Source of the DNA: Annulohypoxylon bovei var. microspora
Taxonomy: Eukaryota > Ascomycota > Sordariomycetes > Xylariales > Hypoxylaceae
Direction of reading: 5' to 3'
Assembly: GCA_022836615.1 (NCBI GenBank)
Contig: MU405330.1
Location: 62,001-126,000 of the forward strand
Length of the DNA stretch: 64,000 bases
Positions 46,123 through 59,363 of this stretch are shown here, piece by piece (position 1 is the first letter of the stretch; each line of letters opens with the position of its first letter). A program made the position numbers and the translations under genes. Below the pieces are notes generated by a model. The model was not told where the DNA came from, made no database searches, and worked only from the letters and a program-made list of their open reading frames with translations.

Positions 46123-48085
46123 ATGCCGAGATATTCCGATTTCCTGAGGGCCGTCCAGGACGACCACTCGGACGCCCCCCACATGACAATTGCCCAGGAG
46201 GAAAAGGCGGCGTTCGTTAAGGCGCCCATCTACACCGTGGCCGTGGAATCGGCTATTATTGCCAACTCGGTGCCATCGTCCTCTCCCCCCACTGGTCGTC
46301 CCCCTTCCATCCTTGACGGCACGTACTTCGATTCGGCGCGAGATGAGAGACCTCGTACCGAGCCTCAGTATGGACTGATCGGTGTTCGACAGGAACCTGC
46401 GGGTCCGGGAAACGTAGCTGCCTCGGAAGAAGACCGCCTCGTTCTGTCCAACATGAACATCCCATGGTCAGCATTCATCTGCGGATCCCAAGGTTCCGGG
46501 AAGAGCCAGACGCTCGCTTGCTTGTTAGAGAACGCGTTACTAGACCACTGTCCTTATAACATGCTCCCTCACCCGCTAGCTGGACTAGTCATGTGCTATA
46601 AGCAATATCCCGGCATGAGTACGACCCAGATTTGCGAGACATCAACCTTATGTTTGTCTGGCATCCCAGTAACCGTGCTTGTGCCTCATTGGAATGGCTG
46701 GAACGGTCGTCTGCCGGGCCTGCAGAGTGGCTCACTAATCCCCAAGGTCATGAACTTGGTCCTGTACGAGGACCAGATCGACAAAGCAAGATTACTCAAG
46801 CTTATGGGTATCGATACGGCAACTAACGTGACTCCGTTTTACACGGATACGGTGCTGGAGCTTATCCGCACTATAGAATTGGAGGGACATCGTTTGACGT
46901 TCTCCAGATTCCGCGAGCAAGTTTCTCATCTTGAATGCAAAAACTGCGGAGAAGAATTTTTGAAAGCGCGTGTCAACCTTGTGGATTGTATGGTGGACAA
47001 TAGGCCTGCTGATACCCGTGACGACGCTTGGGCGATCAAGCCAGGTACATTGACCATTGTCGATCTTAGTGGTCCCCGTCTTACTTCGACCGACGCATGC
47101 GCTCTATTCTCCGTGTGCCTTTCGATTTTTCTTGAGCAACGAGTTAAGTGCGATCGTGTAGTCGCCCTAGATGATGCACAGGAGGTACGAAAAGCCGATA
47201 TATTCGATAAGGCCGGAAGCTAATTGTAAATAGTACCTAGCACATTCTGAAGATAGCAAAATACTTGCCAATGACTTACTATCTGTCATCCGTCTGCAGC
47301 GACACACCAACACCCGCGTATACGTCTCAACGCAAGAACCCACGCTCTGGCCTGAGTTTATGGACCTGGCAAACGCTACCTTCGTACATCATTTCAGTTC
47401 GCCGAGCTGGTACGAGGGACTGAAGAAGCATCTGGCCGGTGCTAACAAGGAAGATCATGGCGATAGAAACTCGCCCTTTGACACTATCATAGCCTTGCGA
47501 CCGGGAGAAGTATTGTTGTTCTGCCCTACGGCTCGGGTGGATGTCGAACAAACCTATGATTACCGTCCAAAGGTAACCAAGCCACTTGGCAATGGTTATG
47601 CTAAGATCAAGATCCGCAAGCGATGTTTCATGTATAACAACATCACAGCGAACTTTCCAACAAGCGTGGGCGGCGTTGGTGTACAAACGATCAACGGCAT
47701 TCCAACACGCGTCGCACCCGCCAGTCAGAGTGGTTATACGAATGGAGATTCAATTGAGCAGATGGGAAGTCATCTGCCCAGTCTACCCTCGTACACCAAT
47801 TCGCATTTCCATCATCCGTCACCAACGCATCACCTTCGAGAGGAGATCAAGCTTCAAGCTCAATTGATGATCAAGCGTGAGTCTAGCAGTGAGTTCCTAG
47901 GCTTTACGCAGCTACAGGAGGATCGACTGCATTCGACTGTTGAAGATGCTTTGCAGGTTCCAGTCGGGTGGACTACAGGGGACAAGATTTGGGAAGAAGT
48001 CTTGGAAGATGCTGAGTTCATGATGGATCTCGCGACTCTCGCAAAAGAGCACAAAAAAAACACGAAAAAAGACACACTGCGTTGA
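46123..48085 (+). CDS. HerA/TraG-like P-loop ATPase domain protein
   Basis: Two exons, 46123-47184 and 47234-48085 (49-nt intron, donor GTACGA, acceptor AAATAG), giving 637 residues. Walker A is GSQGSGKS (121-128) and Walker B is VVALDD (346-351). The splice restores AQE-YLAHSEDS, followed by LLSVIRLQRHTNTRVYVSTQEP, a sensor-like stretch (STQEP) typical of HerA/FtsK-type ATPases. A CKNCGEEF motif near 270 holds two of the Cys expected for a zinc knuckle. The C-terminal 150 residues are polar, end in a basic tail and contain no recognised domain. Conserved fungal proteins of this type have no established role; DNA or vesicle functions would be guesses. No signal peptide or membrane helix. Confidence 0.82.
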
Positions 48086-48644
48086 TATTGAAACTGGCGC
48101 TTGTTTCCCAGATTTAGGTGTTTGGGGACTGATTTTGCGAGATAATTGCGAACGGTCGGCTGCCAATGGGACAAGCATCCCGCGTCTAAGAACCCTATAC
48201 TCCCCCACCATTAATTTCCTTCCTTCATGTTGACACGGGGTGTATATATCGGCAATGGGTATTGTCGATGAGGTTCCAAGAGGAGTTTACTAATAAGTCA
48301 AACTCCGAAGACGGACTGAAATCAGTAGTTAGCTTTTATAGCAATTACTAATAATGGCAAGGAACATCTCCGAGGCTTCGTACGGAGATTAACGTAATCG
48401 GCGATAAGCCTCAACTTGCATCTTGACAAAACCACCACACTGGGGCGGTTTGGTGTAGACGACAGGTTTGACTAATGCATGAATGATTCTATGACGATGT
48501 TATGATGGCGCGGGCTATGAATAAGCAGATGAATGCTACATACGAATGGTTCAGGAGTTCTAGATGTGCTGTAAAACTATAAAAGTGTAGTCAGAACTCG
48601 GAAAATTGATGGTTGTCCATCAATGGGTAATCATCACCATTACT
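48086..48644. other. Intergenic spacer
   Basis: 559 bases between two plus-strand genes. The reading frame of the next gene opens upstream at 48606, but those 13 residues (MMVVHQWVIITIT) are not needed for the fold. Confidence 0.5.
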
Positions 48645-49415
48645 ATGGCGTCTAATAACTTGAATTTTAACTGTGCTCTCGTTACCGGTGGTGGTGGGGG
48701 TATTGGAAAAGCGCTCTCTCGATACTTTATATCAAAAGGAAAGAAGGTCATTATTGCAGGCCGAACAGAATCGAACCTTCAAACTACTGCGAAGGAAATA
48801 GGAGCTGCTGGATATTATGTCCTTGACACTGGATCAATTCCTAATATTCCAGCCTTCATCAACCGCATCATTAAAGATCACCCAGACCTCGACTGCTTAG
48901 TCAACAACGCCGGAGTCCAAATACCTCTGCAAGTCCAGAAGGAGACACCAGAGGACTTCCTCTCGAAAGCCGATAATGAGATCAACATCAACATTCGCGG
49001 CCCTCTACATCTTGCGGTGGGACTCTTGCCTCACTTGAAGTCTAAGCCACACGCTCTCATTATCAACGTAACTAGTGTGCTGGGATTCGTGCCATTCTCG
49101 ATCATCAATCCAGTGTACAATGGCACCAAGAGCTTTTTGAGATTCTTTTCGATGGCACTTCGAAGCCAGCTAAAAGACACGTCTGTGAGAGTGGTTGAGA
49201 TTGTGCCGCCGACCGTGGCGACAGACTTGCACCGCGAGCGCGAGGATCCTGACGACAATAAGAAGGAGAACAACCCCAATGCCCTTTCGTTGGAAGAGTT
49301 CATGGAGGAGGTTTCTAGGAAGCTAGAGAGAGGAGAGGAGACAATTGGGGCTGGGCTAGGCGATGAGTTGGTGAAGAAATGGTACAGCACTTTCGGTTAC
49401 TTGTACAAAGATTGA
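48645..49415 (+). CDS. Short-chain dehydrogenase (DltE-like)
   Basis: An intronless SDR of 256 residues from the internal ATG at 48645 (MASNNLNFNCALVTG), preferred because it places the cofactor loop at the usual distance from the N-terminus; an upstream ATG at 48606 would add 13 residues. Motifs: TGGGGGIG (14-21), NNAG (87-90), catalytic Ser144, Tyr158 and Lys162 (YNGTK). It resembles bacterial DltE-type oxidoreductases, which are common as single genes in ascomycetes, with unknown substrate. A polyadenylation-like AATAAA occurs about 35 bases after the stop. No link to neighbours is apparent. Confidence 0.88.
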   Translation: MASNNLNFNCALVTGGGGGIGKALSRYFISKGKKVIIAGRTESNLQTTAKEIGAAGYYVLDTGSIPNIPAFINRIIKDHPDLDCLVNNAGVQIPLQVQKETPEDFLSKADNEININIRGPLHLAVGLLPHLKSKPHALIINVTSVLGFVPFSIINPVYNGTKSFLRFFSMALRSQLKDTSVRVVEIVPPTVATDLHREREDPDDNKKENNPNALSLEEFMEEVSRKLERGEETIGAGLGDELVKKWYSTFGYLYKD

Positions 49416-49970
49416 TTGAGAAAAGGGACGATGGACAAAGGACCAATATAAATAAAACTAGAGAGTTCAGAAAGGTTTAGTTGTGTCACCTTCATCTGGG
49501 ATCGTACATGCCGTATGTATTATGTAATTGATCCAAGCAACCTGTATCCGTGATTGCCTGGCATTGGAGTTGCTTCCAGTTACGCAACCCATCGTAACCT
49601 TGGTGTAAACGGGAAAGCAAGCAGGCAAGATGGATGCTGCCTAATCAAAAGCAGGGTGGCGTTACACTATCGACGCCACAGTATCCACAACGCCACTCAC
49701 CCCCACCTGAAAGCCCTAGGTATCTGTTACCCAGGCAAAGAAAGTAAGATTGTCTTGTTATGACGCAGTAATTTTGGACTCTCCCACCATCACCAAAAGG
49801 CCATCTGCAAGATTTGGTGTTGACTAACAACCGCGACGAGATCCCTGTTTCCTACAAATTGGGTTCTCTCCCTCTGTTTTATATGATCTTCTTTTTTACT
49901 CAGCCATCAACCTTCCATCTTTCCTATCAGCTGAGTCTCTTTTTGAAGGCAAAGCCTTGATCCAGACAAC
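49416..49970. other. Vid27 promoter region
   Basis: Intergenic sequence. The last 120 bases are C/T-rich. A minus-strand open frame at 49896-50093 overlaps Vid27 exon 1 and its intron and is not a gene. Confidence 0.5.
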
Positions 49971-52633
49971 ATGTTTGTCCTCAAAAATGGTAAATATTTG
50001 CCCCTCGTCATCAATCCCCAGCCTTGTCCCAAAACAGCGCTCTAGAATCTTATCTAGAATCTTGTTTTGCGGGCCTGGATCAAGGATCAACACAAATGAA
50101 TCTTAAAGCCATGTCTCTGATTACACACTTCCTTTATGATCACTTAAGATACGAATAGATAACTAACGTAAACAAAATAGTTGGCAAGTTTATCTTCGGT
50201 AGTAATAGCCAAGAGTCTATGATCGAGTTGCCTCAAGGTCAACTTTACCTTGTTCGACCGTTATCTCCAAAAGGATACTCCGAACTCATCTTTAAGGACG
50301 CCACCGCTCGGATTCGTCGAACCGGTCAAGACTACCAATATCAACTCGTTATACAGCGAGTTTACGAAGAAGGCGAGGCTGAGTTGGCAGACGAGGAAGG
50401 TGAAGACGAAGAACTTAACGCCTTAGCCGCCGAGAAGGACGAAAAGACTTTCCTTCTTGACGAAGCCCTTCACTTTCGTGTTGAGATCAGGGAGGGATCG
50501 CAGAACGTACTTGCTTGGAAGGATTTGTGCGGAGACGTTGGGGACGTCTACGAGTTTGTCTGCGACCCTTCAATCAAATCCACGCAAGTCGGGGCATTCG
50601 AACGCATCGCAAGAGAGTGTCAATACGAGCGCAAGTACAGGAAGCCACATTCTACTGCCTCCGAAGCCGATCTTGAGCAGTTCGATTTCGAAGAGCAACC
50701 CATTCCTCAAGCTAGCCCTATTCATAGCCCAACTCTAGCACGATCCATCGAATCCTCCGACGCCATGTTCCAGTTAAAGAACGAGGCAAACGCTAGCGCC
50801 AAGCGGGATAGTATCCCGTCGACCTCGTCTGTACTCGCAGAACCAGAACCAGAAGTCTACGAAGAGGAAGTTGATACGAAGCCTGCCAAGAATACGGAGC
50901 CCCCCAAGGCACCGGCCCAACCTGAACCAGTAGAGATTTTGTCTATGGAACTCGGCGAGCTACATTTCTTCGATTTCCCTTCCGGCGCCTTCGTCCTTCA
51001 GGATTCGTCCGTCACCGCCCAGGTGTCGGATATTGGTAAATGGAACTACTGGCTGCACATTGCTAGCAAAGACCGACAGTGGCTTGGTATTCCAGTAATT
51101 GCTGATATCAACCCGGTCTTTAACTTCGAATTCCTCTCTTTCATCTTTAACCAGTTCACAGACGATGGCTCTGCATATTCCTGGTTGTTGAGGTTCAAGG
51201 ATAACAAGACTCTAGAGAGATTTCAGGATGGCCTGATGAGAGCACTCTGGGAACAGTTGAATGAAGTCAAGTGGACTAAGGTGAAGGAACAAGACCGTCA
51301 GTACGTCTTGGACGCCTTCGAGGATCTAAACATGGAAGACGCACCAATTGAAGAAGAGGAAGAGGAAGAACTTGAGCCAGAGGAGGAACCTGAAGACGAC
51401 GCACCACGAAGCGAACACTACGACAGTGACGAAGAAGAAGAGGACGTCGAGACTGGTCCCAAAGACCCCTACACCAACTCCGCACTCGCTGTTGGATACA
51501 AACACGATCGCTCCTTTGTCGTCCGAGGTCCCAAGATTGGCGTGTTCAAGCATACGCCCAAGAACCACTTGGAGTTTACGACAAATATCTCCAAGGTTGA
51601 GACACCAAAGGGCGCTTCCTTCGTTCCCAAGAAAGTCATGTTGCACAACGAAGATCGTAACCTGATCCTGCAGAACGATACAGACCCCAACAAGCTGTAT
51701 CGTATGGATCTCGAGTATGGAAAGGTTGTCGATGAGTGGAACGTCCATGATGACATTCCAGTCATCACCTTTGGACCCGAGAACAAATTTGCACAGATGA
51801 CGCATGAGCCGACTTTCCTGGGTATTTCTCGCAATGCGCTATTCCGCGTCGATCCTCGTCTCTCTGGCAGCAAGCTTGTCGACTCCCAACTCAAGCAGTA
51901 CGTATCGAAGAACGATTTCTCGTCGATATCTACTACGGAGAAGGGCTACGTGGCAGTTGCCTCCAACAAGGGTGATATCAGACTTTTCGATCGTCTAGGT
52001 ATCAACGCGAAGACCGTCATTCCGGCTCTCGGCGAACCTATCATTGGTCTTGATGTATCTGCAGATGGTCGTTGGGTGCTTGGAACTTGTCGCACATACC
52101 TTCTGCTCATCGACGCGCTACAAAAGACTGGTAAAAACGAGGGCAAGCTAGGCTTCGAAAAGCCGTTCGCCGCGGACTCTAAACCTCAACCCCGTCGTCT
52201 CGCGCTGACTCCCGAGCATGTTGCTCAATTCCATCACGAAACAGGAAAGGGCGTTTCGTTCACCCCGGCACGATTCAACACAAGCAAGACGAACGGGGAG
52301 TCGTCCATCATCACTGCGACTGGCCCGTACATCATTGACTGGAACCTTGACAAGGTCCTTCGTGGTTCCAAATCACCTTACATTATCAAGCGCTACGAGG
52401 ACAACGTCAAGGCCGACGACTTCAAGTTTGGCACCGACCAAAACGTCATCGTCACCTTGCCTAACTGGGTGAACATGGTCGGGAAACAACACCTCAAGCG
52501 ACCTACCAGAGAGAGCATCGCCGGCGACTTCCAACGGATGAGCTCGCCGAGACGAAGCTCGGCACGGATCGGCACACGAGAGAGCGGACGGTACAAGCTT
52601 GGCAAGGACGACGTCGTCAACTCTCCCTACTAG
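49971..52633 (+). CDS. vid27: Vid27 family protein
   Basis: A cytoplasmic protein related to yeast Vid27, named for vacuole import and degradation of fructose-1,6-bisphosphatase. Exon 1 is only 19 nt (49971-49989, MFVLKN plus one base). It is joined by a 191-nt intron (branch CTAAC, acceptor AAAATAG) to exon 2 at 50181-52633, giving 823 residues, near the usual length. The splice restores the family N-terminus VGKFIFGSNSQES before IELPQGQLYLVRPLSPKG. Layout: Vid27 N-terminal domain (1-190), a Ser/Glu-rich spacer, a PH-like middle domain (about 255-380), an acidic Glu/Asp stretch (about 385-425), then the WD40-like C-terminal domain, ending after a basic tail (RPTRESIAGDFQRM). The weak point is only the short first exon. 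A housekeeping gene. Confidence 0.93.
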
Positions 52634-54850
52634 ACACACACACACAGCTTCTAAGCCTACATCACGAACACGATGCGAGCTTCTGCAGACGACACGAATA
52701 GATGCGCAATTGTGTTGATCTGCTTTCACGAGACCACGCCTACCACGAGCGCTGGGGACGAGCCCTGCGCTTTTTCCTACATTACATACCCCCGCCGGCG
52801 TTCAGGGACGGACGGGATTCCGGTGTTGATTCATTTGCCCACACCCACGGGGCCGGCCGTTTTGGCTTAGGGCGAGATACCTGTCTTTCGAGTACGCGCG
52901 ATTTGATCGTTTCGCCTAGGTATTTAGATAGTAATGTACCTCATTAGTAAATGTCTGTTTGTTGTTGAGTCCGGTGATGCAGGTTAGGAATATCGGACTA
53001 TAAAACTGATGTGATTCCAATGTTGCCAAACACTCATAGGCATAATCTTGCGATAAGAACGTCTTGATAGTTAACCGCATCATTTTTTTTCATGTGATTG
53101 TAGTGTTGAGGGTCTGATGTCCGAACCATGTATTCCGCGCGTCCGAAGGAATCGTGCCACTCCCCTTTTTAAAGGTAGCCTGACGTTTATCGCCCATCTC
53201 GGCAGTATCTATCATCTGTACCTAGGGATAGAGGCCATTAGCTGTTTCATATTCTCTCCATCTTTTGATTCCCGCGAGACATTTTTACATGATTATGTCT
53301 AGAGGAAATATGAGGACCGGCTCTGTAATCTCGCAACTCGTCACTAGACATAAGCGAGAGCAAACAAGCTTCGGGCTAGTCACCCTATTAATATACGTGT
53401 CCCATACAAGGAAAGGTAAAGATGGGTGCGACAATATAACGATACAACTTGCAGTCAGCTAGGAGCCTCGCTCGGCGATTTATTTATATGAGGTACGATG
53501 CACGGTGTCATCATCTCTGCGACAACACCTGCGAACGACGTACGTCGCATCAACGGTGGGATGGCAGGTGCGTGAAAGCACTCTATTCAAACGATCAAAG
53601 TAAAGGTCATCTCAATATAGCTTGGCGGTACCGCCTGCGACCCGATCCTACCACTCGCGCGACTCGAAATTGCCATGCTCCTACTCTGTATATTATCGAC
53701 AGATGACAGACCACGTTGGTAGGTAGTAGCTGATGGGATTATGTCCGAGATGCGGTTGAAATAAATTGTTCCTTTCCCGTTCCTTCGAATCGGCCCAATG
53801 CCGTAAATGATCGGACGGCTTTGCATTCAGGCAAAAGGACGACGTCGCAGCCATGCGACGTAGCCCTATCTACCTACCGAAGGATGGTAGCAGTGCTCGC
53901 CATATTACAATAGCTGGTAGCTGGTAGAAACTTCTGCATTTCTCTTCGGAGACCAATGGCGCGAGAATGTGGTACCTTGAGACGTGATGAGCGTGCCCCA
54001 ATTTTGGCTTCGTTTCTCTAGTATGCCCCTTTTTAATACAACACCACCTATACGGATTTGGAGAAAGACGCGTAGCTCCGAGGGACCCCTAGCTATTTGA
54101 ACGAATATCGTCATTATACATTCATCGCATGCTGATATCTCTCGGCGCCACTTTAGGTACGCATTAAGATACACCGCGCCGGCGCCGTCGATCCCGGAAC
54201 GTCGTAAATCACAAATTCTTACTTAAACTACGGTGACCCACCAACTTATACTAAACATTAGGTAATTGGGTGGGTATTCTATCGACTGGCAAGGAAGTCG
54301 ATTTAACCGTTGAATAGGTAAGTTTAAAATGGATTTTTTATAAAGACGAACGTAAAACTTTGATGTAGGTTGGGAGGCGACAGCGAAGTCTGTGATATCT
54401 TTGGAGTGAAACTCGAAGAAGTGTAAATAACAATTTAATCTGTAGTATCAAGTTACATTAGCGATAAATCTTTAGGATCTTTAAGTATGAAGAGACCGAG
54501 ATTGGGGAGCTCTGACCGACCCGGGTCGACCGAGCCCCCATTTAGGACATGCGCTCACAAGACCACGTTCCCGGGTGAATGAACAGGTTACACTCAGGAC
54601 TCGGAAGATCCCAATGTCGTAATGTACTTAACCCCCGGGACGTATGCCCAGACGTAGCACTCTAATCCTACCTTACTCAGGACTTTAGACCAAGAAAAAA
54701 AACCTAGGGCAATATTCCTTCGTGGTTTCCGGTGACGCGTCCGCTTCCAGCGGACTGGTGTACGGTCTCTTAAGACTTTCCCTTCCCCTTTGTATAGGTA
54801 CCTACCCAGCTTTCTCCCTCTGTCTGTCGAGAGCACGCAATTCCGTCGCT
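52634..54850. other. Intergenic region, nothing recognised
   Basis: 2.2 kb between two plus-strand genes. A (CA)n stretch follows the Vid27 stop. Short frames on both strands lack domains. The reading frame of the next gene is open back to 54722, but the ATG at 54851 gives the signal peptide. Confidence 0.5.
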
Positions 54851-57008
54851 ATGAAGTCGCATCCCTCCGCGGCGGCGCTACTGCTGCTCGCTTCGCACGC
54901 CATGATCGCTCCGGCGGGCGGAATCGCCAACTGCCCATATCCGGGGCCGGCGTTCCCCAAGCCGAGCTCGTTGGCCTCGTCCGAGGCCATAAAGACCGCG
55001 ATCGCGAACCTAACAGCGACGTTTGATGCGCGCGGCATGGACCCGGCGACTAACCCCAATGGCACATCCTGGTCCATCCAGGTGTTCTCGGCCTCCGACG
55101 CGGACGACACGCCGGTCTGGAGCCACTACCACACAGCGACTAATCTTCTGACGTCTAACACCCCTGGCGTGAAGAGCGTGGATGGCGATACTGTGTACCG
55201 GCTCGGCAGCGTCACGAAAATATTCACGATATTGACGTTTCTTGCTGAGGCCGGAGACACGTACTGGAATACGCCGGTAACACAATGGGTTCCAGAGCTG
55301 GAGTTATTAGCTGGGAAGGCCCAGTATGATCCCATCATGAACGTGGACTGGGATAGCATTACGCTGCAAGACTTGGCGAGCCATCTAGCAGGAATTGTGA
55401 GAGACTGTGAGTACTTTCTGCTGGTGCTTTGTTTAAAAATTGCAAGAAAAATAGGAAATTTGGGAACGGTTAAAGAAAAAATGGGTTGAGATAGAGAAGT
55501 AAATTTCGAAAGTTGCTAAGCTAAGACTGAAACCAAATTCCTAGATGCCATCGAAGGAGAACTGACGCAAGAGAACAACCAAACTGTACTCGAGGCCAAT
55601 GGCTTCCCACCGGCGCCATTTAACGAGACTCCTATCTGCGGTGAGGCTATTAAATGCCCTCGCGCTGGTAAGTGACGTCCAAAATTATCCTGAAAGCTCC
55701 CATTCACGGGAACGAAGAGGGGAGGTGGAAGGGTTCTAGAAGCCAAATGGCGATAATCAAGTAAAAGAAAACACCAAAAACATATCTAACAGACGATCGC
55801 GCATAGAGTTCTTCACGGGTCTAGCCAACGTCCCCCCATCATTCTCGCCTTCGTGGACGGCCGGGTATTCCAACATGGGCTACCAGATCCTAGCATACGC
55901 GCTCGAGGCCATTACCAAGAAGCAGTTTGCGCAGATGCTGCAAAGCGACATCATCGACAAGCTCGAGCTTCAACACACGTCCTACCAGAAGCCCGACGAC
56001 GCCCTAGGGGTCATCCCCGACGGCCACGAAGACGACTGGTCGTACAGCATTGGCGAAGCGAGCCCGTACGTTCTCCTTCCTCTTTTTCCCCTTCGCTTTA
56101 GTTTCCTATCTGCTCCACCGCTTTCTTTTTTTCTTCTTCTTCTTTTTTTGAGCCCACAAGCGTCCAGAGGCGCTAACACCCCCCCAAGCACGGGAAACAT
56201 GTACTCTTCCACCAACGACCTCTCGCGCCTCGGCCGCGCCATCTTCCAACACACGCTCCTACCTCCAGCGCAGACGCGGCGGTGGCTCAAGCCCACGGCG
56301 CTCACGTCCGACCTCCACGAGGGCGTGAGCTCGCCGTGGGGGATCCGGCGGATCCCGCTCGCGGACGGGAGCCGGGTCGTGGACGCGTACAGCAAGGCCG
56401 GCAGCATCAACGTGTACATGTCGCTGCTGGTGCTCCTCCCCGACTACGACGTCGGCATCGCCGCGCTGCTGGCCGGCGGGTGGCCCGGCAACGCGAACTG
56501 GGACGTCGCGGACGCCATCGGGCAGGCACTTCTCCCGGCGCTGGAAGAAGCCGCCCGCGCGGAGGCCGACGCGAGCTACGCGGGCGCGTACTTGGCCGCG
56601 GACGGGGCGCTGAACAGCACGCTGGTGCTGCGCACGGAGGCGTCGCGGCCGGGGCTGGGCGTCGAGCGGTGGGTCAGCAACGGCACGGACATGGTGGCGG
56701 TGGCGGTGCGGTACACGCTGAACTACGACGTGACGGCGCCGTCGGTCCGGCTCTACCCGACGGGCCTGGAGTCCATAGCTGCGGACGGAACGAGGAAGGT
56801 CGCGTTCAAGGCCGTGGTCGAGAACCTCAACGTGACGGACCATAGCGGCGACATGTTCTCGACGAACTGCGGGACGTGGGTTAGCCAGACGGCGGCGGTG
56901 TACGCGGATATGCCGCTGGACCAGTTTGTGTTTACGCTGGGCAAGGATGGTAAGGCAGTTAGTGTGACGCCGTTAGCATTAAGGACGGCGCTGTCGAGGA
57001 GTAGCTAG
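54851..57008 (+). CDS. Secreted serine beta-lactamase-like hydrolase
   Basis: A beta-lactamase/transpeptidase-fold (class C / family S12-like) serine hydrolase. Exons 54851-55406, 55545-55667, 55807-56065, 56189-57008; frame is preserved at each junction, giving 585 residues. N-terminus MKSHPSAAALLLLASHAMI is a signal peptide. Active-site motifs: S-x-x-K as SVTK (120-123, nucleophile Ser120) and Y-x-N as YSN (247-249). A C-terminal all-beta domain is likely (ALNSTLVLRTEAS onwards), as in related fungal extracellular proteins. Asn-X-Ser/Thr sites support secretion. For intron 2 the acceptor CGCATAG was chosen over a nearer ACAG, because the latter gives a stop. Exon 4 is markedly GC-rich. Substrate unknown: esterase, peptidase or lactamase-like roles are all seen in the family. 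Confidence 0.88.
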
Positions 57009-57700
57009 TTGGGAATCGGGAGGGGGAGCAATTAGCCGTGAGTGTGACCATTACATAACCTCGTAATGTTAGGTACAATACTTGTGTTTGAATTAAAAAT
57101 GTTAGACTACTTCATATCCTTCTCGTATATCTATCTTAGCGATTTAAAAATTAGTGACAGAAAAAATAATAGTATAGATCTATAAGAAGAGGATGAAGTT
57201 GAACGAAGTTGAATGAAGGAAATTGAGAGAAGCAAAGTTCAAGTTGCCGAATTTGCCCCGTCTATTCTTGTACTCCACTTTTCCGTATCGGTATGTGTCT
57301 CAAGAAAGCATCATCGGCGCCTCGTAGGTAAAGGGGGTAAGATAGTTAGACTTAACTACCAGTAGCATCTTAACGCGACCTAACTCCTAGTACAATCCCT
57401 TATCTAGAGATCTTAAAATCACTAGTGTAATATAGACAACACAGGCATTAAATTAACTCCTTATAGTATGCACAGGTCTACGAACCGGAATTCCAAGGCC
57501 CTGAATGCCGATATCTATCAATCCTTGAACTCCATCTTAGACCTTCCTCGATCACATGCTTCCTTTTCCTTTTTTTCATCGTTTCGTCATATTCTATAAA
57601 TTCTCTCCGATAATCGATACTCGAGTCGATCCTAGCCACTTCACAAGCTCTGTTGCGAGAGGCGCCCTTCATAGGACGACATACTTGACCGACGTACTCC
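57009..57700. other. Spacer between convergent genes
   Basis: Holds the 3' ends of the hydrolase and trehalose synthase genes. AT-rich; no gene seen. Confidence 0.6.
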
Positions 57701-59363
57701 TCATTTCAACAACCCTAAGGCGCTACCGGAAGGAGCAGCTGCACTAGTAGCCGCTTTCACGCTCTCGAAGACGCCCGATAACGCACGGCCAACCTCGTTA
57801 CTTAACATCGGTCTCGCATCGGGGCCAACTTTACTATCTACACCATGGCTATGGGCACTGTTGACCTTGATCAACTCGTTAACGAAGCTTTGACCCCACC
57901 ACGCCGATGTGTATTTGAAGACGTATCTCTCTAACTTGCGGAAATTTGCTTCGCGCATCTCAGGAGACATGGTGACTGCGTCGTGGATCGCATTTGCCAA
58001 TTCTTCCGTGTTCCAGGGGTTGACGATCAAGCTGCCATTTAGCGATTGGGCAGCTCCGGTAAATTCGGAGAGGATCATCACGCCATGTCGGTTCTGTTGA
58101 GTGGCGATGTATTCGTATGACACGAGGTTCATGCCATCTCGTGTCGAGCTGACAAGACAGACATCCGAGACCGCATACAAAGCACAGAGCTCATCGAATT
58201 GGACACTTTGGTGCAAAAAGTGGATAGGCATGAACTCGACAGTTCCGAATTTGCCATTGATTCTTCCTACGAGCTCGTTGACGACAGCTCTAAGGTTCTG
58301 ATATTCTTCGACGTCTTGTCTGGATGGTACAGCTACTTGCACTAGCACAATCTTGCCGATCCACTCGGGATGTTCCGTTAGAAACACCTCAAGCGCGTGC
58401 AGCTTCTGTGGGACACCCTTGATGTAGTCAAGACGATCGACACCAACAATCAACTTCACACCCTCGAACTTGCGAGACAGAGACGCGATTCGCTCCTGTA
58501 CCTTTGGCTTCTTCAAACCCTCAACAAATTTATCGGGATCTATTCCAATTGGAAACGCGCCCACTGTTACGAACCTCCCTCTATACTCGACGCCGTTCGG
58601 TGTAGTTGGAGCCTCTAGAATGCGTGAGCACGAGCTTAGGAAATGCCGAGCATAATCGTAAGTGTGGAAGCCGATTAAGTCGCATTGCAGCAGGCCTTCG
58701 AGTAAAGCTTCGCGGACGGGGAGGATACGATAGATTTCGCTACTGGGGAACGGGGTGTGGAGGAAGAAGCCGATCTTTACGTCCTTTTTGTCGCCCAATT
58801 CGTTGCGTAGCATTTCAGGGAGGAGCATTAGGTGGTAATCGTGTACCCAGATGAGATCTCCGTCTTGGACATCTTTTATAACCGTCTTCGCAAATAGCAT
58901 GTTGACCTCTTTATAAGCTGCCCAAGCATTCTCGTCGAAGGTAATCTCGCCAGGGTGGTAGTGAAACAAGGGCCAAAGAATCGAATCTATAAAACAAAAC
59001 CAGCATTAGCCAAGGGAACATTGCTAGAAAGTAAGGGCGGTAATGCGCACTGGAGAATCCATTGTAATGCCTATCTGCGAGTTCATCATCGACGAAGATA
59101 GGGTGAGCGTTGTATTGATCCTTCAGCTGTTGCTTTACGGTAGGTATTTCGGCTTCAGGGATTTCCAGACCAGGCCAGCCGTACCATTGGAAACTTGTCG
59201 TCTTGCTTAGACCGCTCAGCCCAGTGACAAGACCTCCGGATGACATAGAGAAGCTATAACTCCCTTCTTCTTTTCGTTTTATCGTTATAGGAAGCCGATT
59301 AGAGATTAAGAGCAACCGGCGGTCGCTTGTAGCAGAAGACTCGCTCCCGTCGGTCGAGCCCAT
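57701..59363 (-). CDS. tps1: Trehalose-6-phosphate synthase (UDP-forming)
   Basis: Family GT20 enzyme making trehalose-6-phosphate from UDP-glucose and glucose-6-phosphate; cytosolic catalytic subunit of the trehalose synthase complex. Exons 59363-59051 and 58986-57701 (64-nt intron, donor GTGCGC, acceptor TTTATAG) give 532 residues, the usual length for fungal TPS1 without a phosphatase domain. Family hallmarks are continuous: LLLISNRLPITIKR near the N-terminus, GGLVTGLSGL, WYGWPG, WPLFHYHPGE across the splice, WVHDYHLMLLP, GFFLHTPFPSSE, GVDRLDYIKG, the UDP-binding DGMNLVSYEYIA, and LSEFTGAAQSL. The short Ala/Ser-rich C-terminus is not conserved. A stress- and development-related housekeeping gene; unlikely to belong to the metabolite region. 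Confidence 0.96.

Noticed and set aside
49896..50093. Minus-strand frame upstream of Vid27
   Set aside because: Overlaps the short first exon and intron that restore the Vid27 N-terminus; no domain of its own.
56259..56845. Long open frames on both strands over hydrolase exon 4
   Set aside because: Produced by the high GC third-position content of the real exon; Arg-rich and domain-free.
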